A stretch of 63,033 bases of DNA from Brevinema_A sp051647245. Its GTDB lineage: Bacteria > Spirochaetota > Brevinematia > Brevinematales > Brevinemataceae. Position 1 is the first letter of the stretch. Each line of letters starts with the position of its first letter. The stretch is taken from contig JBOFDS010000003.1 of NCBI GenBank assembly GCA_051647245.1, positions 1-63,033 of the forward strand, written 5' to 3'. This document shows positions 50,511 to 60,502 of this stretch, one piece after another. The notes below the pieces were generated by a model. The model had not been told where the DNA came from and searched no databases. It worked only from the letters and a program-made list of their open reading frames with translations. Both the position numbers and the translations under genes were made by a program.

Positions 50511-52235
50511 ATGTCTAGAGAATTTGACATTGTAAGATCGGCAGCTATCTTGAATTTCAATCAGAAATTCTGTCACTCATCTTTTGAATTATTCGAAAGT
50601 AAGAGCTTTGAGCAGTTTTTGAAATTGTACCTCGAGACAGCAAAGAAAAATGAAAGCGAAGTACACAAGTATTTCGTCTCCACTTACGACAAAAGTGATC
50701 TCCAAAACGTCTTAACAGACTTGCTTAAAACATTGTCCATCGAAGAATTAGATGGTAAAAATGAAGCGTTTAACAAGTTGATGCAAGACAAGACTAAATT
50801 CATTACCTTCGTCGATGAACTCTACTCATTTTGGTTAAAGATTGAGCGTTATTCAGTCTTGTATTATGATCGTCCCTCTCCATCTGGTCTCAAAAAAGGA
50901 AAGTTGATCTCTTCTATTGATGAATTGACAAATCTCATTATTGATACACGGCGTAAGATCAAGAAAAACGTGACCCTCAAACCAAGCACAGTCATGCGCC
51001 AATCACGTAGTAGTGTGAACACTGGTATCGGTGTGACCTGTGTTCCATGGCAATGTCCTTCGAATTACAGTAATCTTACAGAGATTCCTTTTATTCAAAA
51101 ATTGGTATTGATGCCTCCATTTATTGTTTATCCAAAAATGAACACAAGAAAAGGTTTCTTCAACGAAATCAATCATAACCCCCTCTCCAATCTTCATCTT
51201 GACAAAGATGAGTGGTTCTGTTACCCTGTGAAAGTTGGTAAATACTTGGTATTTGCTTACTTCCCTATGGCTTTCATGTCTCAAGGTGTTACTCTTTGTA
51301 ACCTCTTCGAAACCGCAACTCGTGACGAATACGAAAATAAAAAGCCTGATATGATTTATGTTTACGCCTATGATGATAAAGATTCTAAATTAAAAACTGA
51401 CTTCTATCACGATAAAGAAAACGATATCATGGTAGGTTTTATCAACCGTAGCGAAGAAATTGATTATTTTGGCTATATGAAAAAAATGCTCCTCACCTTA
51501 CACAATGTCAAGGCTCTGGGCAATAAAGAATTACCTATCCACGGTGCTATGGTCAAGATCACATTCAAAAACGGCATCACCAAAAATGTCGTCATTATGG
51601 GTGATAGTGGTGCTGGTAAATCCGAATCTCTTGAGGCATTCCGAGCTCTGGCACAAGACTATCTCCAAAAAATGGTCATCATCTTTGACGATATGGGTAT
51701 TTTCAAGACTGATTCTGCTAAACCGCTTGCTTACGGGACAGAAATTGGTGCCTTCGTTCGTTTGGATGATCTCGATCAAGGGTATGCTTATAAAGAGCTG
51801 GATAGATCTATCTTCATGAACCCTGATAAAATCAATGCCCGTGTGATTATCCCTGTCTCTTCCTACCAAGAAATTATGGCAGGCGAGCCTGTGGATTATT
51901 TCCTTTATGCGAATAACTACGACAACTCAGATCAAGATATCGTCTTCTTTAAGGATATCCAAGAAGCCAAGAATGTCTTCATCTCAGGAAAACGTATGGC
52001 AAAAGGTACGACGTCCGAAAAGGGTATAGTGGAGTCCTTCTTTGCAAACCCATTCGGGCCTGTTCAACGTGAGCAAGAAACAAGAGATCTCATCGACACT
52101 TATTTTGATGATATGTTCAAAAAAGGTGTTAAAGTCGGTATGATTCATACAAGACTTGGTATCGAAGGAAAAGAGCACAGTGGTCCTAGAGACGCTGCCA
52201 CCAGTCTTTTCAAACTTCTCATGGAAGAAAAATAA
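50511..52235 (+). CDS. PEPCK/HprK-like P-loop protein
   Basis: 574 aa. The P-loop 'IMGDSGAGKSESLEAFRAL' lies near residue 365, with 'VIIFDDMG' about 25 residues later, both placed as in the PEP-carboxykinase/HPr-kinase superfamily. The N-terminal ~200 residues have no match I recognise. A kinase or carboxykinase acting in oxaloacetate/PEP metabolism would fit its position after the oad operon; that is inference. TGGAGG precedes the ATG. Confidence 0.75.
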   Translation: MSREFDIVRSAAILNFNQKFCHSSFELFESKSFEQFLKLYLETAKKNESEVHKYFVSTYDKSDLQNVLTDLLKTLSIEELDGKNEAFNKLMQDKTKFITFVDELYSFWLKIERYSVLYYDRPSPSGLKKGKLISSIDELTNLIIDTRRKIKKNVTLKPSTVMRQSRSSVNTGIGVTCVPWQCPSNYSNLTEIPFIQKLVLMPPFIVYPKMNTRKGFFNEINHNPLSNLHLDKDEWFCYPVKVGKYLVFAYFPMAFMSQGVTLCNLFETATRDEYENKKPDMIYVYAYDDKDSKLKTDFYHDKENDIMVGFINRSEEIDYFGYMKKMLLTLHNVKALGNKELPIHGAMVKITFKNGITKNVVIMGDSGAGKSESLEAFRALAQDYLQKMVIIFDDMGIFKTDSAKPLAYGTEIGAFVRLDDLDQGYAYKELDRSIFMNPDKINARVIIPVSSYQEIMAGEPVDYFLYANNYDNSDQDIVFFKDIQEAKNVFISGKRMAKGTTSEKGIVESFFANPFGPVQREQETRDLIDTYFDDMFKKGVKVGMIHTRLGIEGKEHSGPRDAATSLFKLLMEEK

Positions 52236-52245
52236 TTTAAACAAA

Positions 52246-52280
52246 AAAAAGGATCTTAGAATAACTCTAGGATCCTTTTT
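52246..52280. terminator. Bidirectional terminator
   Basis: AAAAAGGATC.TAGA / TCTA.GATCCTTTTT stem between converging genes, 11 nt after the stop at 52235. Confidence 0.85.
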
Positions 52281-52288
52281 ATTTTGAA

Positions 52289-52768
52289 TTAGAAATCGAC
52301 TCGATACAAGGTAAAATTCACACGAACTTCTTTGATTTCATCCTGTTTGAAGGGAGGTAAAATGGGATAATCGCGAACATAAACAGCATCATAAATCATC
52401 ACCCCCATAGGAATCATCGTCACCGAAGCAATGATAAAACTCCATTCAGCCCACGTAAAACCAAAATTATCTCGAATCAAGCCACTATTATAGTTATTAA
52501 AAGACATTGCTATTGTTGTGAAAAGATTAAGTAGATTTTGCATGACAAAATAACTAGCTGGAATAGAAAGAAAGAAAACAATATCAGCCCGTCGGAAAGG
52601 ATTTTCGGTTGGATAGAATCGAGTTTGACCATCAATAAGATAGCGTTTTGGAAGTTCATACTGAGGAATTAGTTGATAAGAGAGCTCGCCCTCTTGGATT
52701 GTTGTAACTTGACAAAAAGTAGGTTCTGCAATAAATGTTAAGAAAAGAAGGATTAGAATTTTTCTCAT
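52289..52768 (-). CDS. Hypothetical exported or membrane protein
   Basis: 159 aa from the ATG at 52768, which gives a signal peptide ('MRKILILLFLTFIAEPTFC'). Two further hydrophobic stretches (about 60-80 and 100-122) suggest membrane anchoring. No family recognised. It stands alone next to the tRNA. Confidence 0.65.
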   Translation of the reverse strand: MRKILILLFLTFIAEPTFCQVTTIQEGELSYQLIPQYELPKRYLIDGQTRFYPTENPFRRADIVFFLSIPASYFVMQNLLNLFTTIAMSFNNYNSGLIRDNFGFTWAEWSFIIASVTMIPMGVMIYDAVYVRDYPILPPFKQDEIKEVRVNFTLYRVDF

Positions 52769-52851
52769 AGACTTTATTATACTTAAAAACCACAAAAAAA
52801 TCAATTTTTAGAATATTTTTAAGATAATACAGAATTTTTCTACAAAAATAA

Positions 52852-52880
52852 TTGACATCACCAAGAAATTCTTGTATAAT
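52852..52880 (+). promoter_or_regulatory. Promoter of tRNA-Leu
   Basis: TTGACA (52852-52857), 17 nt and TATAAT (52875-52880), ten bases before the mature tRNA. Both hexamers match the sigma-70 consensus exactly. Confidence 0.9.
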
Positions 52881-52890
52881 ATATGAACAA

Positions 52891-52974
52891 GCCCAGATGG
52901 CGGAACTGGTAGACGCATCAGACTCAAAATCTGACGCCTTCACGGGTGTGTGGGTTCGATTCCCACTCTGGGTA
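52891..52974 (+). tRNA. tRNA-Leu (anticodon CAA)
   Basis: 84 nt with the long variable arm of class II tRNAs. Acceptor stem GCCCAGA/TCTGGGT, anticodon arm CAGA-CTCAAAA-TCTG with CAA, T-arm TGGG-TTCGATT-CCCA, discriminator A. CCA is not encoded. It is followed by a mobile island. Confidence 0.97.
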
Positions 52975-52998
52975 AGTCGACTTAGAGTCAAAAAATCA

Positions 52999-53038
52999 AG
53001 CAAATGTAGAAAATATCTATGTTTGCTTTTTTTGTTTT
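52999..53038 (+). terminator. Terminator-like hairpin after tRNA-Leu
   Basis: AGCAAA (52999-53004 region) pairs with TTTGCT before a run of T. The stem is short, so efficiency is uncertain. Confidence 0.55.
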
Positions 53039-53047
53039 AAAGATAAA

Positions 53048-53082
53048 ATCTCATTTGTACAGAAATTGTACAGAAAATGTAC
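53048..53082 (+). repeat. Three TGTAC repeats at 11-nt spacing beside the integrase
   Basis: TGTACAGAAA-like units begin at 53056, 53067 and 53078, preceded by ATCTCAT. They are placed between the tRNA and the integrase gene, where arm-type sites of a tyrosine recombinase are expected. A similar set lies at 303-342 in the reverse direction. Confidence 0.6.
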
Positions 53083-53126
53083 AGAGCAAAAACTCGATAA
53101 AAATCAAAGTCGAAGTGAGATTGTTT

Positions 53127-54142
53127 ATGGGATTATTAAAACGAAAAGGGATCTATTATCTTGAATATAAAATTGATAAGAGCTATAAAAGAATGTCTCT
53201 AAAAACAAAGAATAAAGATCTTGCTCAAAAAATGTACGAAGCTTATCTATTATCTGAAATCACAAATAAAATCACAGCTCCAAAACAAGTGATGATTAAT
53301 ATACAAGAGCAAGAACAAAACCCCTATCAAGAAAAGACTAGAAAGAGCCTTTTAACAGCATATACAGAATATATTGATCTTTGTATTACTCAAAACCTTA
53401 GTAAGAGTATCATGGAATCAAAAGAGCGATTAAATAAATTATTCAAAGATAAAGGGATTAAATATTTAGATCAGATCGATCAAAAATTTGTGAGTGATAT
53501 TGTTAGTGAGCATAAAAAAGATAGTGCAAATAGGCACATGAAAAACCTTAAAGCTTTTTTGAATTTTTGTATTAAAAAAAGATACTATGATAGAGCCGAT
53601 CTTGAGGGCTTGACTTTTGTAAGGCAAGAAGAAGGTATTAGAGATCTTGTTATTGATGAGAGCGATTATTTGAAATTAATTGAAAACTGTAAAGATGATG
53701 ATTTCAAGCTTTATATGATGACCTTGTGGGAGACAGGTTGCCGACCAAGTGAGATTATCCCATTAAAAAATCTGATATTGACTTTCAAAAAGGCTCATCA
53801 AAGATCTTTCAAAACAAAACTAAGAAATATAAGGTTATTTATTTTACGGATTTGTTATTGACCATCTTCGATGGGATTGAAAACAAATCTATCTTCTTAG
53901 GACATGATAAACAAAAAGAGTATTATGCAAAGATGTTTCGTACTCTTAGAGATAGATTAGGTATGAATCGAGGCTACTGCCTCTATGCTTTTCGGCATAG
54001 TTTTGGTACTAGGATCTTGAATAAGACTAAGGATATACACTTGGTTAGTAAATTGCTTGGTCACAGTGATATTTCAATTACAGCAAAACACTATATTAAT
54101 CATAGCGATGATGAGATTAGAGAAAAATTGATAGGTAAGTAA
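53127..54142 (+). pseudogene. Tyrosine integrase broken by a frameshift
   Basis: The N-terminal part reads as an integrase to 'WETGCRPSEIIPLK' (catalytic Arg), then goes out of frame. The C-terminal part continues in another frame with 'YAFRHSFGTR' (catalytic Arg and His), 'LLGHSDI' (His) and the Tyr in 'KHYINH'. The break is the run of six A at 53765-53770; a seventh A restores about 338 aa. All catalytic residues survive apart from the first His of HxxR, which is Tyr. It would integrate the island at tRNA-Leu. Confidence 0.85.
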
Positions 54143-54143
54143 A

Positions 54144-54647
54144 ATGAATAGAACAAAATATAAAAATGACTTTGTTGAATTAATTTATGAATGTGTAAGC
54201 GATAAAATGATGAGTTTGAAAGATGTAGCAAAAGCTATGGGTATCAATTACGATACCTTAAATGAGTGGTTAAAAGTAGATAGTCAATATTTCAAATCCG
54301 AGTTATCCGATTCGTATTTGAGAGCTTTGAAAGACAGGGAATTTGATATTATTGAAAAAACGAAAAATCAATTATTTAAAATTGCATGGGGTTATGAGTA
54401 TGAAGAAACAAAATTTGATGCTCAAGGGAATGTTATTTATAAGATCAAAAAACAATCTCATCTGAATGCTAAAGCATGCCTTGAAATTTTAGCGAAATTA
54501 AGCCCTAAAGAATGGAATAATGATGTGCGTATCATCGAAGTGTATAAAAATCCATGTGATGGGATGACGCTTGAAGAGATAGAAGCAGAGATTGCAAGAT
54601 TAGAAGAACTAGATAATAGACAAAAGATGTATGAAGATAAATTATAA
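54144..54647 (+). CDS. Terminase small subunit-like HTH protein
   Basis: 167 aa. A helix-turn-helix 'SLKDVAKAMGINYDTLNEWL' (about residues 24-43) and a charged middle resemble phage small-terminase or terminase-like regulator proteins. It starts at the stop of the integrase. Phage-inducible islands often carry such a gene to redirect packaging, which is a plausible but unproved role. Confidence 0.55.
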   Translation: MNRTKYKNDFVELIYECVSDKMMSLKDVAKAMGINYDTLNEWLKVDSQYFKSELSDSYLRALKDREFDIIEKTKNQLFKIAWGYEYEETKFDAQGNVIYKIKKQSHLNAKACLEILAKLSPKEWNNDVRIIEVYKNPCDGMTLEEIEAEIARLEELDNRQKMYEDKL

Positions 54648-54705
54648 GATACTAATAAAAAGACTCCGATATAGTATATAAATATGTGCTTATCGGAGTT
54701 TATCA

Positions 54706-55593
54706 ATGGATCCACATGAGAAAATGTTAGATGCTTTAGATTATTTATCAAATATTTATGAAGTATCTGAAGAAAAATTATTAGCATTTTTTATGCTAGG
54801 AGTAAATCACTTATTTTCAAAATTACAAATAGAGACCCCTAAAAAGGAATTAAAGGATTTTGCTCTGTGTATTTACTGTGTAGTACGCTTTGATTTCTTT
54901 CATATATCGCTTTATAGTCTCATTCATCATACAAATCATAAAGATCACAAACAAAAATTAAAACGACAACATCAAAAAATAAATGGATTAATAAACAAAC
55001 TACTTAAAGAACTTAAATCTTTGCAAAGCGAAAAATCAGAAAATCATCAACACGATGAAAGCGAAATCATAGAATCCTTATCAAAATATAAAAAAGAGAT
55101 GAATAAAACAGATCTTTTAATAACATATGATGCAATTACAGATGTAAGATTTAATAGAATTTATAGCCAAAAAATATTGACTGATACAGGTAGTAGAGAT
55201 CTTCTTGCAAGACTTTTGAGCGTTACTTTTCAAGTAAACTTTTATGAGCAATATATGGATCATAAATTTGAATTTGCAAAATTGATATATGCTTTTGTTC
55301 ATACATTAATTCTAGATAAATATCAAAACAATCTTACTGAAAACGAACTCTATAAACTAATCAAAGATATAGATATAAAAAATCTTGATCAAATGTTTGC
55401 AGGTACTTTCATAGAAGTAAATAAACCATCTTTTAAGCATTATTTTGATTGGGATGATACAGATAAAACAAATCCATTTGTATCAATATGGAAAGATAAT
55501 AATCTTTCTTATGTTAAGATCAAAAAATTTTCAGATGATCAGCTCCAAAAATCAAATGATTATATTGTTTCTACTAATGATGATTTATTTTAA
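54706..55593 (+). CDS. Hypothetical 295-aa island protein
   Basis: No family recognised. Helical, with a basic His/Lys-rich linker (about residues 75-105, including HHTNHKDHKQKLKRQHQK) and no membrane segment or signal. It lies between two integrase genes on the same strand and looks like cargo. Confidence 0.6.
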   Translation: MDPHEKMLDALDYLSNIYEVSEEKLLAFFMLGVNHLFSKLQIETPKKELKDFALCIYCVVRFDFFHISLYSLIHHTNHKDHKQKLKRQHQKINGLINKLLKELKSLQSEKSENHQHDESEIIESLSKYKKEMNKTDLLITYDAITDVRFNRIYSQKILTDTGSRDLLARLLSVTFQVNFYEQYMDHKFEFAKLIYAFVHTLILDKYQNNLTENELYKLIKDIDIKNLDQMFAGTFIEVNKPSFKHYFDWDDTDKTNPFVSIWKDNNLSYVKIKKFSDDQLQKSNDYIVSTNDDLF

Positions 55594-55680
55594 AAACTGT
55601 CTAAAAATCATCATTACATTAAAAATTAAAGCCTAGTAAAATATTATAGAAATATAATGTATTGCAGGTTTTTTTTATTT

Positions 55681-56775
55681 ATGGGAATCATAAAACGAAA
55701 TAAAACATATTATCTACGAGTCATGATTAACGGTGTCGAATATAGAAAGTCTTTGAAAACAGAGAATAAAAGAGTGGCTCAAGAACTATATAATCAATGG
55801 AATTATCAATATCAAGTTAATAAAATGAATGGAACTAATGAAATACCGTTGATTGATATGTGCTTATCTAATAAAAAAGATCCTCAATCAATAATAAAAG
55901 AAAGACCGTCATTAGAAAAAGCCTTTAGAGAGCATTTAAGAGTATCTCAAAACAACTTTGTGAGTGAATACTCGATTGCTATGAAAGAGAGTCTGTTAGA
56001 GCTTTTAAATTCTGAAAAAATAGAATGGGATGATATTACACCTGAACGCATGATTGATTTTCAAGAAAATTTACGTGTTAATTATGCTCATAGTACGGTT
56101 GATAAACATGTTACACACCTTAAAGCCTTTTTAAAATTTGCAGTAAAGCGTGATTATTTTAATGAGCATGATAGAGTAAGATTGGAGTTTCTTAAAAGAT
56201 CCAAGCCCACAAAAGCACAAAGTCTCATCACAGATACCGATTTTCAAAAGATGCTTGATCACTGTAAGAATAAAGGGGATCTTGACTTCATGTATTATCT
56301 CATGACTTTGTTTTTTACAGCAAGCCGACCTAATGAGATTGTGAAAATGACTCATAAAGATATTGATTTTGATAATTTAAGAGTCTCTATTTGGATGAAT
56401 AAAACTCAAAGACATAAGCACGTTGCATTTGATAAGACATTTCTTGATGAGCTTATGGGAATCATGAAATATAACGAACTAACAAACGGATGTCTTTTTT
56501 TAGGATCTTGCAGAAACAAAGAATTTTATGCGAAGAAATTTAGAGATATGAGAGACACCTTAAGATTAAATGATTCTTATACGCTTTATTCATTTCGACG
56601 AACTGCAGGGACGAAATGCCTTGAATTTTGTCAAAATATCCACTTAGTCGCTGAATTTTTAGGGCATGAAGATATAAGAACCACTCAAAAATCATACATT
56701 CTTGATAATCCTGAACGCACTAGACCATTACACAATCACTTAAAAGATATAATTTATCCAAAGAAAAATAAATAA
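55681..56775 (+). CDS. Tyrosine integrase, intact
   Basis: 364 aa from the ATG at 55681. It has an N-terminal arm-binding domain, a SAM-like core-binding domain (about 85-180) and the catalytic domain with Arg in 'TASRPNEIV' (about 217), 'YSFRRTAGTK' and His in 'FLGHEDI', ending with Tyr in 'QKSYI'. It resembles the broken copy at 53127 in start and layout. It may serve a second island nested in the first. Confidence 0.9.
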   Translation: MGIIKRNKTYYLRVMINGVEYRKSLKTENKRVAQELYNQWNYQYQVNKMNGTNEIPLIDMCLSNKKDPQSIIKERPSLEKAFREHLRVSQNNFVSEYSIAMKESLLELLNSEKIEWDDITPERMIDFQENLRVNYAHSTVDKHVTHLKAFLKFAVKRDYFNEHDRVRLEFLKRSKPTKAQSLITDTDFQKMLDHCKNKGDLDFMYYLMTLFFTASRPNEIVKMTHKDIDFDNLRVSIWMNKTQRHKHVAFDKTFLDELMGIMKYNELTNGCLFLGSCRNKEFYAKKFRDMRDTLRLNDSYTLYSFRRTAGTKCLEFCQNIHLVAEFLGHEDIRTTQKSYILDNPERTRPLHNHLKDIIYPKKNK

Positions 56776-56779
56776 AATA

Positions 56780-56803
56780 AAACCCCTAAATACTAGGGGT
56801 TTT
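56780..56803 (+). terminator. Terminator after the second integrase
   Basis: ACCCCTA/TAGGGGT stem flanked by A and T runs, four bases after the stop. Confidence 0.8.
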
Positions 56804-56872
56804 GCTATTCTTTCTAATAAGTTATAAAAGTATACCGATAAGCATAGCAAGCTAAACTTTAAGGACATCATA

Positions 56873-59149
56873 ATGAATGAATTACAAATAGTAAGAGATA
56901 AAGGATTGATTTATAGTCCTATTCGTAAAAAATATATAGTTGAAACACCTGAAGAAACAGTTAGACAAGAATTTGTTTGTATATTAGTAAATGAATATGG
57001 ATATAAATTAGAGCAGATGCAAGAAGAAGTTAATACAACAGGGCGAGCAAGTGCACAAGCACGAGCTGACCTAGTAATTTATCAAAATATCTCTGATATT
57101 AAAGAAAAAAATACGCCATTAATTATTGTAGAGTGTAAAGCTGATACTGTTACTATTACAGATAAAGATTATTTGCAAGGCGAGTTATATGCTCGACAAT
57201 GTGGAGCCCCTTTTTTTGTAACACATAATAATTTAGAGACTAGATATTGGCGTGTGAAAAAAGATAAGATGCCTGGTTATAGGGAACAAATTTCTAATAT
57301 CCCACAAGCTACAGATACACAAGATCAAATTAATGATTTATTACAATCTTTATTAGTATTTAAAGAAAATGAGTTTGCTGATCTATTGCATCGTTGTCAT
57401 AATATTATTCGTAATACTGAAAAATTAGATCCAGCCGCGGCTTTTGATGAAATTGCAAAAATTCTCTTTATGAAAGTTTATGTTGAACGAGATCTTTTAA
57501 AAGGGAAACGAGCAAAAATTATGACTAAAGACTGGGTTGAACAATCTAAAGAATTTACAAATAATATCCTTGAAAAAACATTTAATGATACTAAAAGGCT
57601 TTTTGCAAAAGATCAAATTTTTGAAAAAGATGAACGTATACGTTTGAAAGAACATACAATTATACGTATTATTCAAGAGCTTGAAGCTTATAATTTATCT
57701 ATGACATCAACTGACGTTAAAGGGATTGCGTTTGAAAAATTTCTTGGGCGAACTTTTAGAGGTGAGATTGGTCAATTTTTTACGCCAAGACCTATCGTTG
57801 AATTTATGGTTGATATGATTAATCCTCAAGAGAGTGAAATTAGTTGTGATCCTTCTTCTGGCTCAGGTGGATTTTTGATTCGTATTTTTGGTAAAGTAAG
57901 AGATTTGATTCAAGCAAGTATCCAAAAAGAATACGATGATTATTATAAGCAAGTTATTGGTGAAAAATCTGAAGAAAAAATTACTGAAGAAGAAGCAAAG
58001 TTATTATCTCAAAAAATGGATGAGCTTAAAAAAGATCTTTTGATAGATCCTAATGTCAAAGGAAGTCGCTTGTGGAAGTTATCAAATCAATCCATCTATG
58101 GTGTTGATGCCAATGATAGAATGGCAAGAACCTCAAAAATGAATATGATTATGCACGGTGATGGGCACGGTGGCATTCATCATCATGATGGACTCTTAAA
58201 TGTTAATGGTATTTTTGAAGGACGATTTGACATTATTTTAACTAACCCCCCTTTTGGTGCTAAAGTCGATGAATCTGATCTCATTGAAGCGAGTCAGACT
58301 ATTTTACGGTATAACAATAAAGGCGAAATAGAAGCCGTAGAAGGCAAAGAAGATATTGTTAAAGACTACTTCAAAAGATATGGCGAACAAAAATATATAG
58401 AAGCTCAGCATCAAGTTTTAAATAATATCGGAAAACCTATTGCAAGTATTTTTGATTTAGTTAAAGATAAAAATAGTGATAGTGAGAAGACCGAACATTT
58501 ATTTGTAAATCGTTGTTTAGACTTGATGAAAGATGGTGGGCGTATGGGGATTGTACTACCTGAAGGGGTGTTTAACAATCCTAATGCAGAGTATGTAAGA
58601 AGCTTTACAGAAGATAGAGCTTTTATTCGTGCTGTGATTTCTTTGCCTCAAGATACGTTTTTATCAAGTGGAGCAAGTGTTAAATGCTCTATCTTATTTG
58701 TACAAAAATATACAGAAGATCAAAAAAAACAATGGCTTAACATTAAAGAAAACGCTCTTAAAAACTGTCAAAAAGCTCATCAACAAAAGATTGATGAACT
58801 CCAAGCAATCATTGATTACAAAAAATCTAAAGATGAAGACACTATCAAATTTACAGCTAGTGACAAGAAAAAAGCTCGTGATGAATCCAAAAATTTAATG
58901 TCTATGATAGAAAGTGAAGCAAAAGCTCTAGCTCGTGAGCAATGGGATTATCCAATTTTCATGGCTGAACCTGAGTCTGTAGGGATTACAAGCACAGGTG
59001 AAACAGGTGCAAATGTCCCAAATGATTTACAAGATGTTATAGAAAAAGATGAAAATGATAATGATATTGTAAAAGAAAAAGGTATTGTAACATATTTTAG
59101 AGAATTTTTAGAAGAACATCATATCTCATGGGGTTCTATCAATGGCTAA
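56873..59149 (+). CDS. Nuclease-methyltransferase fusion of a restriction system
   Basis: 758 aa. The N-terminus has an HSDR_N-type PD-(D/E)xK nuclease ('RADLVIY', then 'LIIVECKAD', about residues 64-94). The methylase part has 'GQFFTPRPIVEFMVDMI' (about 299), the SAM motif 'DPSSGSGGFLIRIF' and the catalytic 'NPPFG' (about 458). An insertion follows the SAM motif. With its separate specificity subunit the layout resembles BcgI-type IIB enzymes and lacks a translocase motor. Cutting on its own is possible but unproved. Confidence 0.85.
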   Translation: MNELQIVRDKGLIYSPIRKKYIVETPEETVRQEFVCILVNEYGYKLEQMQEEVNTTGRASAQARADLVIYQNISDIKEKNTPLIIVECKADTVTITDKDYLQGELYARQCGAPFFVTHNNLETRYWRVKKDKMPGYREQISNIPQATDTQDQINDLLQSLLVFKENEFADLLHRCHNIIRNTEKLDPAAAFDEIAKILFMKVYVERDLLKGKRAKIMTKDWVEQSKEFTNNILEKTFNDTKRLFAKDQIFEKDERIRLKEHTIIRIIQELEAYNLSMTSTDVKGIAFEKFLGRTFRGEIGQFFTPRPIVEFMVDMINPQESEISCDPSSGSGGFLIRIFGKVRDLIQASIQKEYDDYYKQVIGEKSEEKITEEEAKLLSQKMDELKKDLLIDPNVKGSRLWKLSNQSIYGVDANDRMARTSKMNMIMHGDGHGGIHHHDGLLNVNGIFEGRFDIILTNPPFGAKVDESDLIEASQTILRYNNKGEIEAVEGKEDIVKDYFKRYGEQKYIEAQHQVLNNIGKPIASIFDLVKDKNSDSEKTEHLFVNRCLDLMKDGGRMGIVLPEGVFNNPNAEYVRSFTEDRAFIRAVISLPQDTFLSSGASVKCSILFVQKYTEDQKKQWLNIKENALKNCQKAHQQKIDELQAIIDYKKSKDEDTIKFTASDKKKARDESKNLMSMIESEAKALAREQWDYPIFMAEPESVGITSTGETGANVPNDLQDVIEKDENDNDIVKEKGIVTYFREFLEEHHISWGSING

Positions 59150-60449
59150 GATAGCAGTTACACAGTACCGAGATCTTACAAGATGGGATGTTAAAACTTA
59201 TCTACATACCCTTCGTTCTCATTATCCTATTGTATCACTTGCACCGTATTTAATAGAGAATAGAAATAGAGTTAAGCCTTTTGATTACCCTAAACAAGAG
59301 TTTGATATTTTGGGTGTTACTAATAAAAACGGAATTTACTTTAACGAGACTCTTTTAGGTTCACAAATTAATCAACCATATTATCAAGTAGACGCTGGGG
59401 ATATTTTTTATAATCCGTATCGAGTGAATGTTGGGTCAGTTGGTATCGTTCCAAAAGAATTTCATCATAAATATACAAGCCCTGCCTATGTAGTTTTTAA
59501 GACAAAATCAGATGAGCTTTTATCAGAATATTTGTTGATAATTATGAAATCAGATTGGTTTAACGATAGCTTGAGAGCCTTTACTTCTGGATCAGTAAGA
59601 CAGAATCTTACTTTTTCATTATTGGGAGAATTAAAAATCCCACTCCCTCCACTATCCGAACAACAGAAGATCGTCGATCTATGGAATACAGCACAAAGCG
59701 AGTCTCAAAAATGTATCCAACAGGCTCAAAACTTAAAACAAGACATCGATGACTATCTCATGTCCCAGCTCGGTATCACTGTCCAAAAACAAGAAAAAGC
59801 GAAAATCTTTACGACAAGATTTAAGGATCTTGAGAGGTGGGATGTTGGATATAATACTTTTCCTGTTTATAAATTTAATAACTATGAGTTAAAAAACATC
59901 AATCAAATATTAAAATTTGAAAATAGAGATTGGAAAAGTAAGTATTCTGGACAATTATTATTTTCATATATTCAAATTTCAGATGTTGAAAAAGAAAAAG
60001 GGATTTTTAATCATACTGAATTAAAAATAGAAGATGCACCATCTCGAGCTAAAACATTGGTTAAAACAGGAGATTTATTAATTTCTTTAACAAGACCTAA
60101 TTTAGGAGCATTTGCCATTATTTCTGAGAATTATAACAATTTTGTTGCTACTAGTGGTTTTTTAGTATGTAATGGTGAAAATATTATAACAAATTATTAT
60201 ATAATGTTTTTACTGCAATCTAGCTTTGGTATCAACTTATTCAATAAGCATATGACAGGTGCTTTATATCCAGCTATTTCACAAGAAGATTTAGGAAACA
60301 TAAAAATACCGTTACCACCGATGGAAAAACAAGAAGAGATCGTACAGCATATATCAGAGTTACGCTCTCAGATATCCGAGCTCACGAAAAAAGCTCAGCA
60401 CCTTATCGAATCTACTCGAGAAACCATAAAAAATATGATCATATCATAA
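59142..60449 (+). CDS. Restriction specificity subunit for the fusion enzyme
   Basis: 435 aa with two parallel halves. Each starts with 'YRDLTRWDVKTYL' or 'FKDLERWDVGYN' and ends with a coiled helix after 'IPLPPLSEQQKIVDLW' (about 167) or 'IPLPPMEKQEEIVQHI' (about 390). It is an HsdS-like target reader. It overlaps the methylase by 8 bp. No relation to the type I HsdS at 23619 beyond family. Confidence 0.88.
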   Translation: MAKIAVTQYRDLTRWDVKTYLHTLRSHYPIVSLAPYLIENRNRVKPFDYPKQEFDILGVTNKNGIYFNETLLGSQINQPYYQVDAGDIFYNPYRVNVGSVGIVPKEFHHKYTSPAYVVFKTKSDELLSEYLLIIMKSDWFNDSLRAFTSGSVRQNLTFSLLGELKIPLPPLSEQQKIVDLWNTAQSESQKCIQQAQNLKQDIDDYLMSQLGITVQKQEKAKIFTTRFKDLERWDVGYNTFPVYKFNNYELKNINQILKFENRDWKSKYSGQLLFSYIQISDVEKEKGIFNHTELKIEDAPSRAKTLVKTGDLLISLTRPNLGAFAIISENYNNFVATSGFLVCNGENIITNYYIMFLLQSSFGINLFNKHMTGALYPAISQEDLGNIKIPLPPMEKQEEIVQHISELRSQISELTKKAQHLIESTRETIKNMIIS

Positions 60450-60502
60450 AATGTAATGTGAATTGGGGAATTCATAACTTATTTTAGGGGAATTACAAGA
60501 AT

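Noticed and set aside
52656..53003. 115-codon minus-strand frame across tRNA-Leu
   Set aside because: It crosses a certain tRNA gene and its promoter; not a gene.
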